NCBI GenBank assembly: GCA_036417435.1
Contig: CM070904.1
Span: forward strand, 63,620,408-63,684,407
DNA length: 64,000 nucleotides
Direction of reading: 5' to 3'
Source of the DNA: Inia geoffrensis
Lineage: Eukaryota > Chordata > Mammalia > Artiodactyla > Iniidae
The position numbers and the translations under genes were made by a program. Positions within the stretch are counted from its first letter, which is position 1, and every line of letters starts with the position of its first letter. The notes beneath the pieces were generated by a model that saw only the letters and a program-made list of their open reading frames with translations, made no database searches and was not told the DNA's origin. Shown one piece after another: positions 25,430-39,244 of the stretch.

Positions 25430-26386
25430 GTACGTCCTTTTTTCCCCTTAGTCTATTTCACACTTATGGGTACAGCTGATTTTTGTAATTCCCTTTTTCT
25501 TATAATTCTATACACGTGTGACTTTTAGGAAATTAATTCTCATGATCAGTGTATGAGATCTCAAAAATAACTTTGTTTTACCACCTCATTTAAGATAAAA
25601 GAAGTTGAATCTCAAAGAAATATGGTCTAACATGCCAGTGTCAAGTCTAGAACAAGAATCTATATACCTTGGTTTCCATTTAGCATATATTGTTTTTCAC
25701 CATCATATGTAATTAGACTGTCACCATTAGAAAATTGAAGGAAAAATCCATAAAGCTAGAGATTGATTTTTTTCAATATTCAAATACATGAAATAGCCAA
25801 ATGAAAAAGTTTCAGTAATTAGGAAAAATGTTAGCTTAGAATAGAACAGAAAGGTATGACCATTTATTTTAAACTGAATTAAAAATCTTGAATTCCAGAG
25901 GAGGCCAAGTGATGCAGTTTAGATTAGTTTATAATTGAAACTATGGCTTGCGTCTGGGATGAATGATTTGTACTAGAAGTCTATTATGGCTATATCACAC
26001 AAGCAGTTATAGTTAGGAAGTATCTTACTGTTACTCTGCAAATAAAAGCAAAGAACTATACCTTTTCAGCTGCAAGACAAACATTTTAGTAAAAACAAAA
26101 TAATACAAGAAAACACAGAAATGAGTTTTGAAAGGGTGTAAATGAAATGGTTAATGGAGGTTTTTAAAAATAAAAACAAAGCTAGGACTCAGGCAGTTTA
26201 AAAAATTCCTAGTTCAGAAAAAAATAAAAGTAGTTCCATGTAGAATTTATTTGTGGAGTAGAAAGACTTCAGAGAGACTTCAGTGTCTTAATTATATTGT
26301 AGAGATGGGAAAAAAACCCAAAACACTCTGTGTGTTTTTGGATCACATAAACGAGAAAATATTGTATTAGAAAAATAATGTATCTA

Positions 26387-26530
26387 ATTTAATCTTCAGA
26401 ATAACCTCATAAAGTAAGTGCATTCCCATATTTCAATAAGAAAATAGAAATTCTGAAACTTTCGTGGTTCAAGTTCCATTTAAGGGCCTCTGACTTTAAG
26501 CTCCATGTTCCTTCTATTACACTACAACTA
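26387..26530. mobile_element. MIR-like remnant
   Basis: Text such as aataacctcataaagtaagt and aagggcctctgactttaagc resembles a degenerate MIR. The evidence is weak. Confidence 0.4.
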
Positions 26531-27009
26531 CTGTCTGAAGAAAGAGATGGCTTGAAATGGTTGTTGTTAATTCCTTTAAAATTATTTATTTGGTTGTTGG
26601 TGCTGATAGGCATACATACATTGCAATATGTGTGAAAAAAAGTAAGCATGGAGAGATATTTTGGCTCACAATATTAAGCACAAGCAAAAATACACACACA
26701 CAAAAAAACAGGAAAGATGAGCTTTCCTCCCCTCAGTTTCATACAACACCTATAAAGAGTTTACACTTTAAAATACAGAACTAGAGCCTAAACGACGATA
26801 TAAAGTTAAATACAGTATACTTTTTGGAAGAACACAAGATACAGTAACAAGTCACACTAAATCAAGACTTAAAGAAATGACTAACATGGATATTAGCAAA
26901 CTTCCTGAGAACGCTGGTATAGTAGCCATCCAATTCAATTTCCTAGCTTTACGTTATGGGGTATTGCTGATACCCAATAAAAATTTTTATGTTTTAATTA
27001 TGAATGAAA

Positions 27010-27180
27010 TGGCTGGGTTTTTCCTAGTACTTTGCAGTTTAGGAAGCTCTTTTTAGTAATTCTACAACTATCTTTTTGATATTCAAAACAAACTTGGGGC
27101 TTAGTATTATTATTGTTATCCTTCATAAATAAAGTGACTCAGAAGGTTAAAGGTCTTGCCCAAAATAAGGAGTTTATTTC
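27010..27180 (-). mobile_element. MIR-like remnant, antisense
   Basis: agtactttgcagtttaggaa, tattattattgttatcctt and aaggtcttgcccaaaataag fit a diverged MIR in reverse. Confidence 0.5.
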
Positions 27181-28029
27181 TGCTACTTATGTCAGAGATG
27201 GCATTACCTTTGAAAATGGATTAATTCAAATGAGTTTTGGATTGGCTGTATGTAATGAAGCTGTCAAATTCCTCAACCAGGCAAAATTAGCCTCAGAAAA
27301 TTCTCTTCATGGTTTTACCAGCCTTTAAATTTCTTAAAACATGTAATTTCTAATGCTTTCTTTAGGAATTTATTTCTACCAGGAAATATTCTCCTGTTAT
27401 AATTTGACTAAAACTCTGTTGTTTATCACCTTAGCTTGGTTTTGTTGTTTAAACTTATGCTTCCTTTCCCTAAACCTGCCCTCTTCCCCAAGCTCAACTC
27501 TGTAGAACGTGTACAGGTTGTTAGCTCTGTTGAATCTAGCTTTTTAAAGGAAATTACATCTTGTAAGTCTATTCTTACAAATGAAAGTAGTTCAGTGGAA
27601 GTTTCAATATCCCAAATAGGTTTTTAGTATTCTTTCTTCTCTTCTAATTCGTCTGTATTTTTCTGCCTCCAAAGTAGACCAACTTTTTTAATGTCCCATT
27701 TTCAGTGTACAACAATGTAAAGCGCCATTCAGAAAAGGTCAGTAGTTTAGAGTTAACACCACATATAAAAATAGGATTATAAGTACCTGTGTTGATTGTT
27801 GTTTCCTTAGGCTCCTTTTCAATCATTAATGAGAAGAGATTCTCTCTCTTTGAGTAATTTTAATTTGGTGTATATAATCCAAAGGTATTTATTTCTGCCC
27901 TCAATAAAATCTCATTAATACATTTTCTCTGATAGCTTGTAATTATTTTTATTGTTTACTTATTGATTTTTACTTTGTGACAATTTAGCTGTATTACGAA
28001 GTGTGCAGTAAATGTTTTACATTTTGAAG

Positions 28030-28160
28030 ACTTCTAACTTTGTATTTTCACATCCATTACTATATTTTATTATCACAGAAACCTTATGAGGTAGGGAGGA
28101 GACTATTTCCTCCATTTTATAAACAGATAAATAGAAAGTGATACATTACAGGTAACACTT
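28030..28160 (-). mobile_element. MIR-like remnant, antisense
   Basis: aaccttatgaggtagggagg and cctccattttataaacagat match the MIR core in reverse. The piece is short and diverged. Confidence 0.5.
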
Positions 28161-30439
28161 GCAGAGATGAGAATACTTTCTTTTGATTAATCTATAATCA
28201 TAAATTTTGTTCTATCCTATTTCATGATAATTTGGGACCATAGTGATTAACTTTAAGATTTGGAACTTTTTCTTCACCTCTTTTTTATCATACTTTTCTA
28301 TATGTTAGGCAGTTGCTAATGTATTAGTCGCTAGTCTCCGTTTTGCAAAAGCTAGATATAATAGTTTATCTTTAAGGGCTCTAAGCCCTATTACTTTGCA
28401 AATGCACAGACTCTGCAGCTTAATGTTTTCTAGACATTTCCTAGTAGAGAAATATGATCCAGATATTGTTTTAGAATGGTCAAGGATTTTTATATCAATC
28501 TTTTGATATGTTTTTAATAGGCTCTTAAATAATTCTTTAAAGAGATTTTTGTAGACTTAGCAGGAGAAAATCCCATTTGTATCTGGCAGGTCTGTCAAGA
28601 ATTTCTGGTGTAATTAAAGTAGGATTTTCTTTTGGATAAAGTTAATTTAAAAGTGTCTATTTCCCAATGCTTTACAGAACTCAGAATAAATTTAAACTTC
28701 TTCCTTCAAAATATTACTTAACTTTTCAAATCCAAAATTCTCCAGATATATTTTCTTATCATGATTTATTATGATATGGAGATTAATTGTATTAAAAATG
28801 CTTCTCAATTATATTCATATAAATTATAGGAAATTTTATAGTTTATGTTAATCTCTTTTAAATTCAGCACTGTAAAGATTAATAATGGAAATATTACCTC
28901 TGTAGTGTGTCTACTTTAACCTATTGCTGTCAATGAGGGTAAGATATTAAAACCAAACCAAAGTTAGTACCATGGACTAACCATGGACTATGATTAACAA
29001 TCATAGTTCTCAACTCATGAAAACAACTCTTGCTGTTTAAAATCTTTCATCAAAGGAAAAATCCACAGTTTGCTCCACTGAATATAATCTGCAGATTTGG
29101 GAGTATGTTAATAGCCATATATATATATTTTAATGCCTATACTATTACCATCCTTGGTCTGGAAAGTAAGTTTTCTTATGGGAGTTTACATTTTTATTAC
29201 ACACACTCCTGTTAGTAGTGTCAACCAAACTGTAAAATTTAGAACCCCCTATTGCCCACTTCTCCCCCAGCATCTTTGAAGACAATGGATTTTTAAGACA
29301 AAGCAATTGTATGATCATCTTTAAAGAAGAGGAGATTTATATAGAGTCTGTAAAATCTCATGGTCTCTAGAGGCTTTCATTCAATAGTCAAATGGATTGA
29401 TCATGACAAAATAATTGCCTGATTAAGATGAAAAATATTTTTTTCACTTTCTGAGGTTTTTCTTCACAAATACTGCTAGTTTTTCTGGAGCCTGTTTAGT
29501 GCTAGAAGACTGTGACCGATTTATCCCTTTTCTTCTTGCTTCTTCTCTTAGCATCCAGATCCTGGCATTGAGCTTTGGCAGGGCTGGACTGTATTATTTA
29601 GGCATCATAGCCTGCTGAGATTGTTGGTCTTGACTCTGGGCCTAAAGCCATTATGGTCCATTATCCTTTCTTACTTTTCAAGGTTAATACTAATATATAT
29701 TACAGTGGTGAAGAGCACAATGTAAGTGATTAGTGAATCACATTCGCTTTGATACTTAAATTTCACCTTAGCATAAGTTATATTCTTAAGCAAGTTGATT
29801 AACTTTTCCAGTTCATTAAGACATTGCTTGGTCATGTTATACCTTAGAGGAGTTTGCTATGTATTTCTGTGACTAATGAGCAGATGAGTGTTCTTTTCTA
29901 TTTATCTTATGTAACTGTTTTATATAAAGACGTTATCTCTGAAAAACTTTGAAGCTAGTGACTTATTTTTCATAGTGCTTAGGCCTGGAAAGATTGTGCT
30001 TTGATAAGAATGAAAAACTATAACCATGTGCATGTTTTATTACATGATTAATTTTTATTCTGATTAGAATATTGACCTGGGGATACATATCATGGTTTAC
30101 AGATGAAACTGCTGTATGATGGTATCCTTTTGGTGTCTGAATAATCTACTTTACAACTCCTATTATGAAGTATATAATGCATATTTTATATACATTTTTC
30201 CATCTTAGCAAGGTTGCAGTGTAAAGTCATGTATGTTGACAATTTATCATTTCCTTTATTTCAAATTAATCCAAGGGTTTTATAACTACTGATCTCAAAA
30301 AAACTGAGATATAAGTTTAAATATTCTATACTATCATACATTTTCAGAACTGGAAGAGACTTTGGAGGTAATTATAGTGGACATTATGGCTGACTCCCAG
30401 ACATTCATTCTACCTCTTTCCATTGTAAACAGCCAAGTG

Positions 30440-30782
30440 ATAGCACAAAGTTGGCAAATTATGCTCTATATGCAAATATGGCCACTGCCTGATTTTGTTA
30501 GGCATGTGAGTTAAGAATGGTTATTATATTTTATATGACTGAAAAATAATAAAAAGAAAATCAATATTTTGCAACATGAAAATTATATGAAATTCAAATT
30601 TTAGTGTCCATAAAAAAGTTTTATTGAAACACAATTATGGTAATTTGTGTACGTGTTGTCTATGGCTACTTTCATGCTATAAAAATGGAGTTGAGTAGTT
30701 GTGACAGAGATTGTATGGCCTGCAAAGCCTAAAATATTTATTATCTGACCGATTACAGAAAAGGTTTGTCTACCTCTGGTTT
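30440..30782. mobile_element. hAT-like non-autonomous DNA transposon remnant
   Basis: The right half contains gtctatggctactttcatgc, gttgagtagttgtgacagag and ttacagaaaaggtttgtcta. The ends (aaagttggcaaattatg and the complement of aaggtttgtctacctctg) look like diverged terminal inverted repeats of a CAGNGGTnGGCAAAC type. It is non-coding. The family name is not assigned. Confidence 0.55.
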
Positions 30783-31329
30783 AGGGAAATGACTCCACAG
30801 TGAAGGGCAGTTCTTGATTAGTCTAAGCCAACTGGGGATCCCATCTTCTTTGTCAGTGATTGGCTCAGCATAGACAGGACTATGTCAATTGAGCTTAGAA
30901 TCGTTCCTGGGTAGGGGAAAAAGGACTTTCCTTTTAAGAAAAAGTCACAAAAAGGCAAAGAATCTCTGATATGAACAAAGATGTGTATCTCCTTGTTGCT
31001 GCTGGCAGCCACCTTATGACCATAAGGAAAACAGCCTGAGGTTAAAGCTCACACCTCGAGGAGAGGGAAGCTGACAAAATCACAGAGAAATGGAGTTAAA
31101 TTCAACCTAACTTTGATTTTTCTGTTATGTAAGCCAGTGAAATTTATCGTTTTAGATAGTTTGATTTGAGTTTTCTGTTATTGATAAATCCAACTTTGCC
31201 TCTGCTTGATACACTATTATAAAATACAGATAAATGATTTAAAACCAGCAAAAAATTTAAACCATGAACCCATAACCTACTTAAAGGAAATTGCAAAGAA
31301 AATCTTGTACTGGGAAATATTTACTGAGG

Positions 31330-31500
31330 GCCTCAATATTCCAATCAGCGTATTAGGTGCCTTATGTCCTGGCAACAATGCTGTTACGAGATAGCTATTA
31401 CCTCTGTCTTAGAAATAAGGACACTGCGACTATTCAACCTTACAAGGCCACACAGCTGGAATGTGAGTCAGTGATCCAAGTCTGTTTCCCCAGTCGTTTC
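31330..31500 (-). mobile_element. MIR-like remnant, antisense
   Basis: attacctctgtcttagaaat followed by aaggccacacagctggaatg fits the reverse of MIR. Confidence 0.55.
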
Positions 31501-32414
31501 CTTTCCACACTGAAGGAAAACATTATTTGGAAAGGAGGATTCTGCTAATTTTCAAATCTTCAGTGTACTCAGTGGGGCAGCGGGAGACAATGCATTGTAA
31601 TCTGCTTTACATAAGGAGTTAGCACCTCAGAAAATCAAATAGAGTTAATATTTGATCATATGAAAGCAGATTAATTACACTGAGGTTTATTGAGGTGATC
31701 TTTGTATTACCAAGAACTCATCTACTCATTTTCTAGGCATTTCTGACACATATGGTAAATATCAATCTGCTTAGTTATAGCCTTCTGAAATCTCACCTTT
31801 TATTCTTTGTTTTATGGGTATAGAAGGTTTTCTAAAATATAAACACATTATCAAGGAAGGTTTGAGAGGACTGACTTTATATTAATGTGAAAGAATTGTT
31901 TACTCTCCAAATGCAACCAGCTAGGTAGTTGCCTAAGCCTCCTGGCAACAGATTTTAACCGATGGACTTTAAGGAAGAAACATGGAAACTATTCTCTACT
32001 AGAAAAAGGGAGGAAAACCATATTAAAATATATGTATGAGGCTTTTTAATTTTAAACATGCTAATCATATTTAGATTACTCCTGATACTGTTTCCTCTTG
32101 TCAGTGTGAATAATGGAGAACATAAAGCACTTTGTTCTCGATACAACTATTCCTGTTTGAAAAATAAAACCCCATAAGATCATTACATATTTAAAAATGA
32201 ACGGTTTATTTTCCCAGATCTTTCTTGTGTAGCATTCCTACAAAGAAAGACAAACTTCTGTTTCTAAGACCATACTTAGAGATTTTTTTAAGGAATTCAT
32301 TCCTACTTTAAGAGGAATAATATTATCTAGGGTATGCATATTTGGACTCAGTGGTTCCCTACTGGAACATGACAGGAAAGCTGTGCTCATTTTCTTTCTA
32401 CCTTCACTCTTCAG

Positions 32415-32603
32415 ATATGGTCCTTGATCAACAGGTGAGCTCAGGTCAGCTCAATGATGATGTCCGCCACAGGGTCCATGAGGCACTGATGAAACAGCAT
32501 CACCACCAGAATCAGAAAAAACTCACCAATAGGATTCCCATTGTTCGTTCCTTTGCTGATATTGGCAAGAGACAATCAGAACCGAATTCCATGGATAAAA
32601 ACG
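32415..32603 (+). CDS. SLC4A10: SLC4A10 coding exon, His/Gln-rich part of the N-terminal domain
   Basis: The exon completes an Asp codon and encodes MVLDQQVSSGQLNDDVRHRV, HEALMKQHHHQNQKKLTNRI and PIVRSFADIGKRQSEPNSMD, ending in KN plus one base. The VSSGQLN...VRHRVHEALMKQHHHQNQKK sequence identifies SLC4A10 and separates it from SLC4A7 and SLC4A8. The acceptor is cactcttcag|AT and the donor AACG|gtaact. The length is 189 nt. Compared with the human protein as I remember it, Asp replaces Glu after QLN and Arg replaces Lys in GKRQ. Both are conservative and unverified here. The exon has a dense run of basic and His residues. Its final codon is decided by which acceptor is used at 42461 or 42464. 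Confidence 0.97.
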
Positions 32604-34665
32604 GTAACTATTTCTTTATTGTACTCTGATCGTTTATTATAGTTGTCTGAAGTATCAAAGTCCTTTAAAATATGTCTTACTTGAAAATGATGTATTGAAA
32701 TTCAGATTGTTGTGGTAGAATTCTTTCTTTTCATATTCATGTATTGTTTTATTATCAGGCATCAAATTGTAGAAATTTTATTAACAAAGATTTAAAGTTT
32801 CCTGAAAGGCTCATGAAAGAATGCAAGGGAAATTTTATCTAATAAGAATTTATACACTCAAAAGCAGCAAACATAAACTGAGTGTCAATTGCCTCACAAA
32901 TAAGGCTCTAGTCTTTGTCTCATAGCTTGAGAATGTAATGCAATGCTTTGACGGAAGGTCTTTTCGTTAAAATGAATAATGATCAGCATTTAGTGATTGT
33001 GGAAAAAAAGATATTGGCTTCATGTTGCTCATGGTCAACAAATCCCTTTCCAGATTACAGGTGAAAAGAGCAGCTAGTGCATTACTTGTGTCTCTACTTA
33101 TATTAAGCCTGATTTCTAGTTCATGGGCTCGTCGCTCTTTGCAGTACTACATCATCAATGTCCATGGAGCCTCCACACTTACCATCTTGGCTCACCAACA
33201 TAGATGAGCCATTATCATTTGATAGTAAACAACCATTGATAGGAATTGGTAGAAAACAACCATTGTTTTCTAGCAGTCATTCATGACTTACTTCTTGGCA
33301 ATCATGAAGCAAAAACAGTGTTTCTAATTGTTTTATCCTTTCTTCCGTGTTTTGTTCTCTCTTTGCATCCATTTGACCCTTCATCTTTTACATTAAGGAA
33401 GTTGCTTAGAAATCTCTTATCATTCATCCTTTCCATCAGTCTTTTGAAGGAAAATGAAGTTATCATGAGGATGATATGAATTGGTTATACTTCCGCTAGC
33501 TATAAGAGTTCCCAGTTTTAAAAGATACAAATTAATGAAAAGTAATTTCAAATGTTTTACTAGAAAGGCTCCGATTTCCACAAATAGACTAAGCATGTGT
33601 ATTGACAGCATGGACTTTATGTAATTTCACTCCTATTTTCAAAAGCTTCAGAGATGCTTTATATACAAATGCATGAAAATGAGGTTTTTTTCAGATTCTT
33701 CTTTATATGGGAATTTTTACTAGTTTTCATACTACTGAATCAAATATACACAAGTAGAATAAATACTTTAATAAATCAATAAAGATGGTTAGGTGTGCTG
33801 TTGTCTCAGAACACAGAACTAGTTCTAAATAATTTTTGAAACACTCATTTGATTTTTTTAAAAACCCTTCAGTGACTGAATGTGTAAATCATTTTTATAT
33901 TGAAGACTCTGTAGTTGTGCAAATATTAAGTTCAATAAAAGTGTTATGAGTGCTTTATGGTATATACCAACTTGTATTTGTAGATCCCACTGGATGTTTT
34001 GAGGATTTATAACTTGCTTTGAATTACATCATATATTTAAAATATATTCATATTCTAGATCACAATTTGCTTTAAAGTATGTTATATATGAAAATGATAA
34101 AATGAAGTTTTTATATTCTGAAACTTATTATAAATATAGTACTTTTATTATGCTTACAATACTAGCATTTATCTGATATGATGATATTAAGAAAACAGAT
34201 AAAGATATTTATGAATTTTGACTATGGACTTACGTCTACATGATTCTAAAGACCTTATTAAAATATTCTCATTAACTAAATCTCTATGAATGCAAGCACA
34301 TTTTATAAAAATAAACTTCTGCCTTTATTTCATTACCTTTACTGGAAGTCAGACCATAAAATATATGTCTAGGAGAATGTTATGTGTTTATTCAAAGATG
34401 CAAGGCTTTGGGGTTGTGAACTAGCTGTATATCTCAAATTTCACTGGGGATAATGTTTACTATCAAATGGTTTTATTACATTATGTTTTTGGAGGGAAGA
34501 GGGTACTGAATTCACTGGATGAATTATTTTTTGTAATGTCATGTAGACCTGGACACACTGCTTGTTACAGCTCTAAACTTTCATTAAACATAAGAAGAGG
34601 TGACAGAATTATAGCTTTAAATCGTAAAGTCCACATATAGATACATATAGATACAGAGTTTTTCT

Positions 34666-35016
34666 TTTTTTTTAATTTATTTATTTAATTTATTTTTGGC
34701 CTCACTGGGTCTTCGTTGCTGCGCGCGGGCTTTCTCTAGTTGCCGTGAGTGGGGGCTACTCTTCCTTGCGGTGCATGTGCTTCTCATTGCGGTGGCTTCT
34801 GTTGCAGAGCACGGGCTCTAGGCACGCGGGCCTCAGTAGTCGTGGCATGAGGGCTCAGTAGTTGTGGCTTGCAGGCTCTAGAACGCAGGCTCAGTAGTTG
34901 TGGTGCACGGGCTTAGCTGCTCCGCGGCATGTGGGATCTTCCCGGACCAGGGCTTGAACCCGTGTCCCCTTCATTGGCAGGCAGATTCTTAACCACTGTG
35001 CTACCAGGGAAGTCCC
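34666..35016 (-). mobile_element. Long CHR-type SINE variant, reverse orientation
   Basis: T-rich sequence followed by ttttggcctcactgggtctt, gcgcgcgggctttctctagt, repeated ctcagtagttgtgg units and a terminal ctaccagggaagtccc. The flanking 12-bp repeat cagagtttttct lies at 34654-34665 and 35017-35028. This variant carries an extended GC-rich middle compared with the ~210-nt copies. Confidence 0.93.
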
Positions 35017-38000
35017 CAGAGTTTTTCTGAGAGCCTACTTTTTGTCTTATTCAGGCAATTGCTTAGTTTTTCTGAAAACTAGAATATGAGTAGTTCTGAA
35101 ATGATTCTGTCACCATCTGTACAATCAGGCTTTATCTGAACACATACAGATCCTTTTGAGGCATACATTAAGGTAATAAAAACTTGGAAACATTTCTAAA
35201 AGGATTCATATATCCAATTAAGTATTGTTGTAGAAGTGGTTTCCTAAGTCTAGGCTTATAACACCTCCTTGTGACTCTGTTTTGCTTCCTCAAACACTTT
35301 GCATAATTATGTGTGTTAAGAATTCTGAAAATGTGAATAGACTTCACCAATTTAGAAATAAATCTCCTATCCAGAAGTGAAAAGAAGTGCGAAAGACCTT
35401 TATTACTAAGGTTCTCAATCTACTTATGAACTCTCTAACAGCTGATAAACTCTAGATAAACAAATCAAAATTCATAGCTGTAAATATAGATTTGACATTC
35501 TGCTTCAAAATATGCAGTAGAGATTTAATTTTTTTGTGCAGTAGTACAGAGAGATACAGAAGGATTTCAATACATCCAAAATGGTAAAAATAGTATTCTC
35601 ATTATTAAAAACAAAAAACTCTTCAGTAGAGTATATCAGGCAAAAACTGACCTGTTTTTAAAATTAATATTATAGACTAGGAATTAAATAGAGTGAGTAT
35701 CTTCTAGAGGCTTGAAAACAGAAAACATTTTCCTTGCCAAGCATAGGGATGGAAAGAAGCCCCCTCTTGTTTAATATACCTTTTATTTTAGAAATGAAAC
35801 AATTGAAATTCCCTCAGAAAACAAACTGATGCTTATATACAGAACTCTAAAAGAGTCATATCAAGTTTCTACTTCCTTAGTTGACCTGTTCCTTGAACAT
35901 GCTACCTTGGTAGTAGCCCCAAGGGTTAAACATTCAGATATTTCAATCCGAAGACCAAATGGGATTCTTTCCCATTTTATAGATTAGATTTACAAGATAG
36001 TGATTTTCTTGCTTCTCTCCTCCATCTGCACTATTTTGCTCATTACATTTTTAGTGATTTGTGATAATTTGTCAATCACTCCTCCAAATACGCTAGCTTA
36101 GCTATTTCGTTTAATTTTTTCTTGGTGTACTGCACATTCTCTTAAGGGCTAAGATGCCGGATGCTATGGATTCACCAGGCATTTTTAATGCCACCATGGT
36201 GTGTTTAACTTTCACGTTCCATTGAGCATCAAAAGTGTGAGAATTAAGTGTCTGATTCTGATGTTTCAATAAAAAGTGATAGCTACATTTGGCAAAGCAA
36301 CAGCAAAAAAATAATAGAAAAATCATATCTTCTTTAACATTAGAACTCTGAAAAGGATGTTGTGGAAACTACTTAAATACATCAAGAATATTTGAATAAT
36401 TTCTTGAAACTAGAAGGACTTTCTAAAATAAAAATAAGACTTTTGTTTTTAATGATCTAGAAAGCAAGATATACCAGTATTTGTATTCATCATTTAGGTC
36501 ATACATTCAATTGTATTTGAGACTTTGGCTTACAAGTCTACTCTAAAATATTATTATATTTTTGATAACCTTTACATTAAAAAAAATAACTTAAGACTCA
36601 GTTTCCTTAGGTGAAGGGTATCTTCATTCCACTGTTTCCTTTACTAATAATTCTAACTCTATTTCTTTTCCTTCACATATCTTTTCTCTCACCTATTCTG
36701 AGTACTTTCCAGTTGTCCCTTTTATTTAGGATCTTAAAAGGAGTTACGGAGCAGAAGGTCTCTGACTTACTTTCAAAACTATAGGTTACTGGAGAACATT
36801 TAGATTTGGAAGGATGGGATGACTTGACTCTTTAGGCCTGCATAGATTTTAGCCCTTAAAGTAATGTACACTTCTGTATTGTGAATGATTTTTATTTGTG
36901 GCTTTTGAAAATCATTTTTCTGGCTTTATAATTGCGTCTTTTTACAAATGCGGTACTTTTTTGTTTTCAGATGTACAATGTTTTATGTGTGTTTAGATAT
37001 TTATATGCTGTCTTATTTTTTAAATACTGTGGTCTCATAAATAAGATATCAGGAGTTTAAAAAGTATTCCTTATAATGTTTTATCTTGAAGAAAAAAAAG
37101 CTCAAATAATAATTTTTAGAATTACTTGAAAGAAAACATTTAAAAACTCATGTAGATGATAGAATTAAACAATATATAATAAAGGTGTTTTCCATTGTTC
37201 CAAAAAAAAAAATAAGGATGACATTGTTGACACAGCTGGTGGGTCTGTTGAGAGACTGTATTGTTGCTACTGAGTTTTGGAATCTCAAGACTAGGTCTTA
37301 ACAGCAAAAATATTTCTAGTATGATGTGTTTAAATTTGTTATTTCTTATCTTACATTAATTTTTTTCAGGCACACCAGTTTTTCTCCAACTTTAATTGTG
37401 TGCATACTTTCATGTTTTTGAAGTATAGCTGACCTAATCAACATTTTCTAAATATTTACCCTTTCTTTCTTCTTGTTTTCTATTCCCATGAATAAATGTA
37501 TTGTTACACATGTATGTAACTTTGTCATTCATTTTTATATTTCTTTATTTTGCTCTGTCTTGTGTCTGTCTCTAACAGGCTCATCTCATCTCTGTACCTC
37601 CCTCATCTCCTACCCTTTGGGTACTCTAAATGCGTTGAAGGTTTCTGAGGTAGTGTAAACCAGCTTGGTCTCTAGGTTAATAGTAATGTACCTCCATGTC
37701 TTCATCCCAGTTTCCTTCTATTACACATGATTTTCAGTGGATTAAGCAGTAGCAAATACTGATATGCTTCAGTGGTATCTTATTCTCCTATTGATTTGAA
37801 TTTGGCTAAATAGAAATTTAAAAGCTGCTGTTTTATAATACTTATATACGTAATTTATTTAAAGAGAAAGAAAACTGTAAGTAAGGACTTGAATTAATGT
37901 AATTTTAATACATTTTTTGAGAACATATTTATGGTTGTCTTTCAATACTGAGACGCTTTAAAGATACTGACACTACTTAAAGTAGAAAACAGTGATTCTG

Positions 38001-39215
38001 ACATAGTCTCATGCTCTCCCCACAGCTTTATGATGAGGGAAATGACTCTGCCAGTTTCGCAATGGACTTGGTGAAAAATTTTTTGTGTAACAAGCGGAAA
38101 AGCAGAGCTTCCATTTTCTAGTTAGAGGTTGCTTGAATTACTCTCAGTTTTCTCCTGTGCTTGCCCAAATCTTTTATGTTTTGCCTTGGAAAAGTACATG
38201 GCCTTCAATAGCTTTTTATGTAACTTATATATGATCCCTACATGGAGGTCCAGAGGAAAAAATGAATTCATGACTCAAAGGAAAATTAGCTCAAGCAGTT
38301 GCTGATATGAATACTATATAATATGCACTTTAATTGATAAGATGTATAACTAATATTGGAATTTTGGATTTAAGATGGTGAACTCTTTGAGTTTAAAAGG
38401 TTGGAAAAATTAAAATATATGGTAAATATATAAGGATGATGTTAGGTTTCTCAAATGTTTACATTCAAATAGTCATGAACATGTCTCAATTAATAATAAT
38501 AGTGTCCAATTTTCATTAGTTTTTGAATAATTTACCCTGACTATAATAAAGTTTTAAGTTAATAAATGTCTCTTTTTGGATAATCATCTTAATGTCTCAA
38601 AGTTATTTAGATATTAGCAGCTGTGATTAAAAATTGCAGTGTCATTTACTTATAGAATATATTAGTTCGAGCAGTGATGAGTGGGCATAGTGAAGGTAAT
38701 ATAAAGAAATAGGCAAAAATATGTATGTTCAAAAGCATTGTGGCATATTGATTAGAAAAATTATCATAAAAAATAGCATTCATAAAACTTCCACACATAT
38801 ATGGGAATTCTAAATCCTAACTTTATACTATTTTGTCTTGGAGGGGGGAAAATCCTAGCAAATTCTTTGTTATCCTTTTAGGACACATATTCACTTTCTG
38901 GCTGAATGTAAAGTCCTATACCTGAAAATTGTCTTCTATGAACTCGTATTGTTTTAGATATCAATGAGAAAATAAGAGATGCCCTTTCAAAACCTAAATT
39001 TACTGATTCTTCTTATGTAATAGTATTTGAGTTAATGAAAGTCATTTTGAAATCTAAGCCCATCACCTTCTTCTGAAAGGCAGTGATAACTGGACTGAAC
39101 TAAAGAAATCAGTGTTTAGACAGAAAAAGATGATAGTTGATAACAGAATTATAAAAAATATTTAATTTATGAAATGTCCAGTAGTTTGACTATAATTCAT
39201 GTGCAGGCTTTAGGT

Positions 39216-39244
39216 GGATAGGTAGGTAGGTAGGTAGGTAGATG
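39216..39244. repeat. (GGTA)n microsatellite
   Basis: Five perfect or near-perfect GGTA units lie at 39221-39240, flanked by ggata and gatgg. Confidence 0.9.

Larger units (their letters stand above)
25430..32414 (+). other. SLC4A10: SLC4A10 intron with few repeats
   Basis: The intron runs from gtacgt to cactcttcag and is AT-rich. I see only old remnants (MIR-like pieces near 26390, 27010, 28030 and 31330, and a hAT-like element near 30440) and no young SINE or L1. Nothing else could be identified. Confidence 0.8.
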
